Positions 63,048 through 64,000 of a DNA stretch of 64,000 nt are shown here, in pieces. A program made the translations under genes and the position numbers. Positions within the stretch are counted from its first letter, which is position 1; each line of letters opens with the position of its first letter. Below the pieces are notes generated by a model. It made no database searches, was not told the origin of the DNA, and saw nothing but the letters and a program-made list of their open reading frames with translations. Origin of the DNA: Diploptera punctata (taxonomy: Eukaryota; Arthropoda; Insecta; Blattodea; Blaberidae); contig JASPKZ010007795.1 in assembly GCA_030220185.1 (NCBI GenBank), forward strand, positions 1,204,501-1,268,500, read 5' to 3'.

Positions 63048-63206
63048 ATGGAGTACCGATTATTTCCTAACCCCACGGCTGATGAAGCAGAGAGAGCAAA
63101 TACCCTGAAGCCACCTCCAGTGGTACATTCAAAATGGATATCAAAAGAATCCTCCTCAATGATGAAAAAATGTCCACAATTGAGTAAAGTCTTATCAGTA
63201 AACTGA
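63048..63206 (+). CDS. Short open frame of 52 codons, unknown
   Basis: MEYRLFPNPTADEAERANTL then KPPPVVHSKWISKESSSMMK and KCPQLSKVLSVN, stop at 63206. Composition looks protein-like (no repeats, charged and proline mix). No family recognised and no splice context tested; may be a decayed exon. Confidence 0.3.
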   Translation: MEYRLFPNPTADEAERANTLKPPPVVHSKWISKESSSMMKKCPQLSKVLSVN

Positions 63207-64000
63207 TAGAATGCTTGTCTTGAACTGTCGTGAAGCTCATAAAATAGCTCTAGAAACCCAGTGGGTCCGTTATTCCGGTGACATTAAGTGACAAGGGGGT
63301 TAAAACAAATACAAAAAATTATGAAAATACAGTAGTAGAACTATAGTCTCAGAGACCTTTTGTCCCAGCATGAGTCTGATCCAGCCCGCAAGACAGGTTT
63401 GATGGTGGGTTGAAGGTCATATACCCAATTTTATCTCTACGGCTAAATGGCATTCTGCCAGCCCACACTGAACACTCTAGACTACAAACTTTGATCAATA
63501 ATAGAAGACATTGTTTGTAAAAAGAGACAACTCACAATTATAACTTAAAGCGTGCTTTGATGTTAGCAGTGGCAGATTTCTCAATTGAGACCATGTGTAC
63601 TGCAGTAGAAGAATGACCCGAAAGATTTAGATGCTGGTCTGTGTAAAAGGTGGACATTTTGAAAACTGATTGGTGCTAAATGTGTGAAATATTTTGAAGT
63701 CCAATATACTAAATTACATTAATATATCTCAAACCATTTTTGAGTTTTTCTTTAGAAACTTTCTTTAATATTTAAGGCCAGATTATGTACAATGTACATA
63801 TTCTTTCTATATTACTTGTCACTTGGAATTCAAATGCAATACAAAAATTTGGTGTCATAAAGCTTTCTCCTTTGTTAATACAGTGTTATCACATACTTTC
63901 ACTATCCTGATATATGTAAAAATATACCAGGGTTTTAACCTGGAACCTCTTCAATACAAGTCTCAAATGCTACCACTTTAGCTAACTTACTTAGTGGGAT
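63207..64000. other. No gene seen; tRNA-like scrap near the end
   Basis: Unassigned sequence. 63928-63995 in complement has AGCTAAAGTGGTAGCATTTG and GGTTAAAACCC-like boxes, probably an old tRNA-derived repeat head. Confidence 0.4.

Overview
The window looks like nuclear DNA of an insect with a large, A+T-rich, transposon-packed genome. A cockroach, termite or other polyneopteran is plausible, but the taxon is a low-confidence guess. There are no operons, no rRNA and no bacterial-style genes. Host coding sequence is sparse. (1) Six phase-compatible exons (1236-17847, + strand) form the 453-residue C-terminal part of a protein I do not recognise. (2) The first two exons of NDUFA2 (complex I B8 subunit), + strand, lie at 51459-51550 and 55663-55769. 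(3) A 250-codon open exon lies at 32343-33092 (-), and there are a few decayed gene- or transposon-derived coding pieces (21.9 kb, 24.8-25.1 kb, 43.2 kb, 63.0 kb).

Almost everything else is mobile DNA, much of it nested. Penelope-like elements (PLEs) are the most distinctive class. About fifteen short insertions are visible, most flanked by 9-13 bp target-site duplications (TSDs). Most are head-to-head palindromes of the element 3' region with a one-sided tail of about 40 bp. The longer ones encode the GIY-YIG endonuclease domain, and several carry hammerhead-ribozyme-like cores. A second abundant class is a set of tRNA-like repeat units of about 300 bp. They insert as single copies, direct multimers and inverted dimers (-,+ / -,-,+ / -,-,-,+ / +,+), also with 11-15 bp TSDs and a one-sided tail. 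Their architecture copies that of the PLEs although they encode no protein.

Other elements: RTE-like non-LTR retrotransposons of several families, one nearly full length (37.76-40.87 kb, -) and several 5'-truncated; an RNase H-bearing LINE fragment (9.8-10.6 kb); several tRNA-headed SINE families; a hAT element inside a small MITE (0.13-1.17 kb); a piggyBac-type MITE (6.4 kb); two PIF/Harbinger-type elements with TTA TSDs (22.1 and 30.4 kb); Tigger/pogo elements (11.5-13.4, 16.7 and 41.1 kb); a mariner-like MITE (31.3 kb); and an unclassified foldback family including a 1.6 kb palindrome (35.8-37.4 kb).

Layout. 0-18 kb: unknown gene with repeat-filled introns, including a four-level nest at 11.42-13.47 kb. 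18-35 kb: PLEs, tRNA-like arrays, Harbinger and mariner elements and the 32.3 kb exon. 35.8-50.2 kb: giant palindrome and nested RTE/SINE layers. 51.4-56 kb: NDUFA2 exons with a 4.1 kb repeat-filled intron. 56.1-58.5 kb: recent tandem duplication of 1.21 kb. 58.5-64 kb: SINEs, an RTE fragment, tRNA-like repeats and unassigned sequence. Coordinates given with a TSD are base-accurate; those marked approximate are read from where similarity ends.
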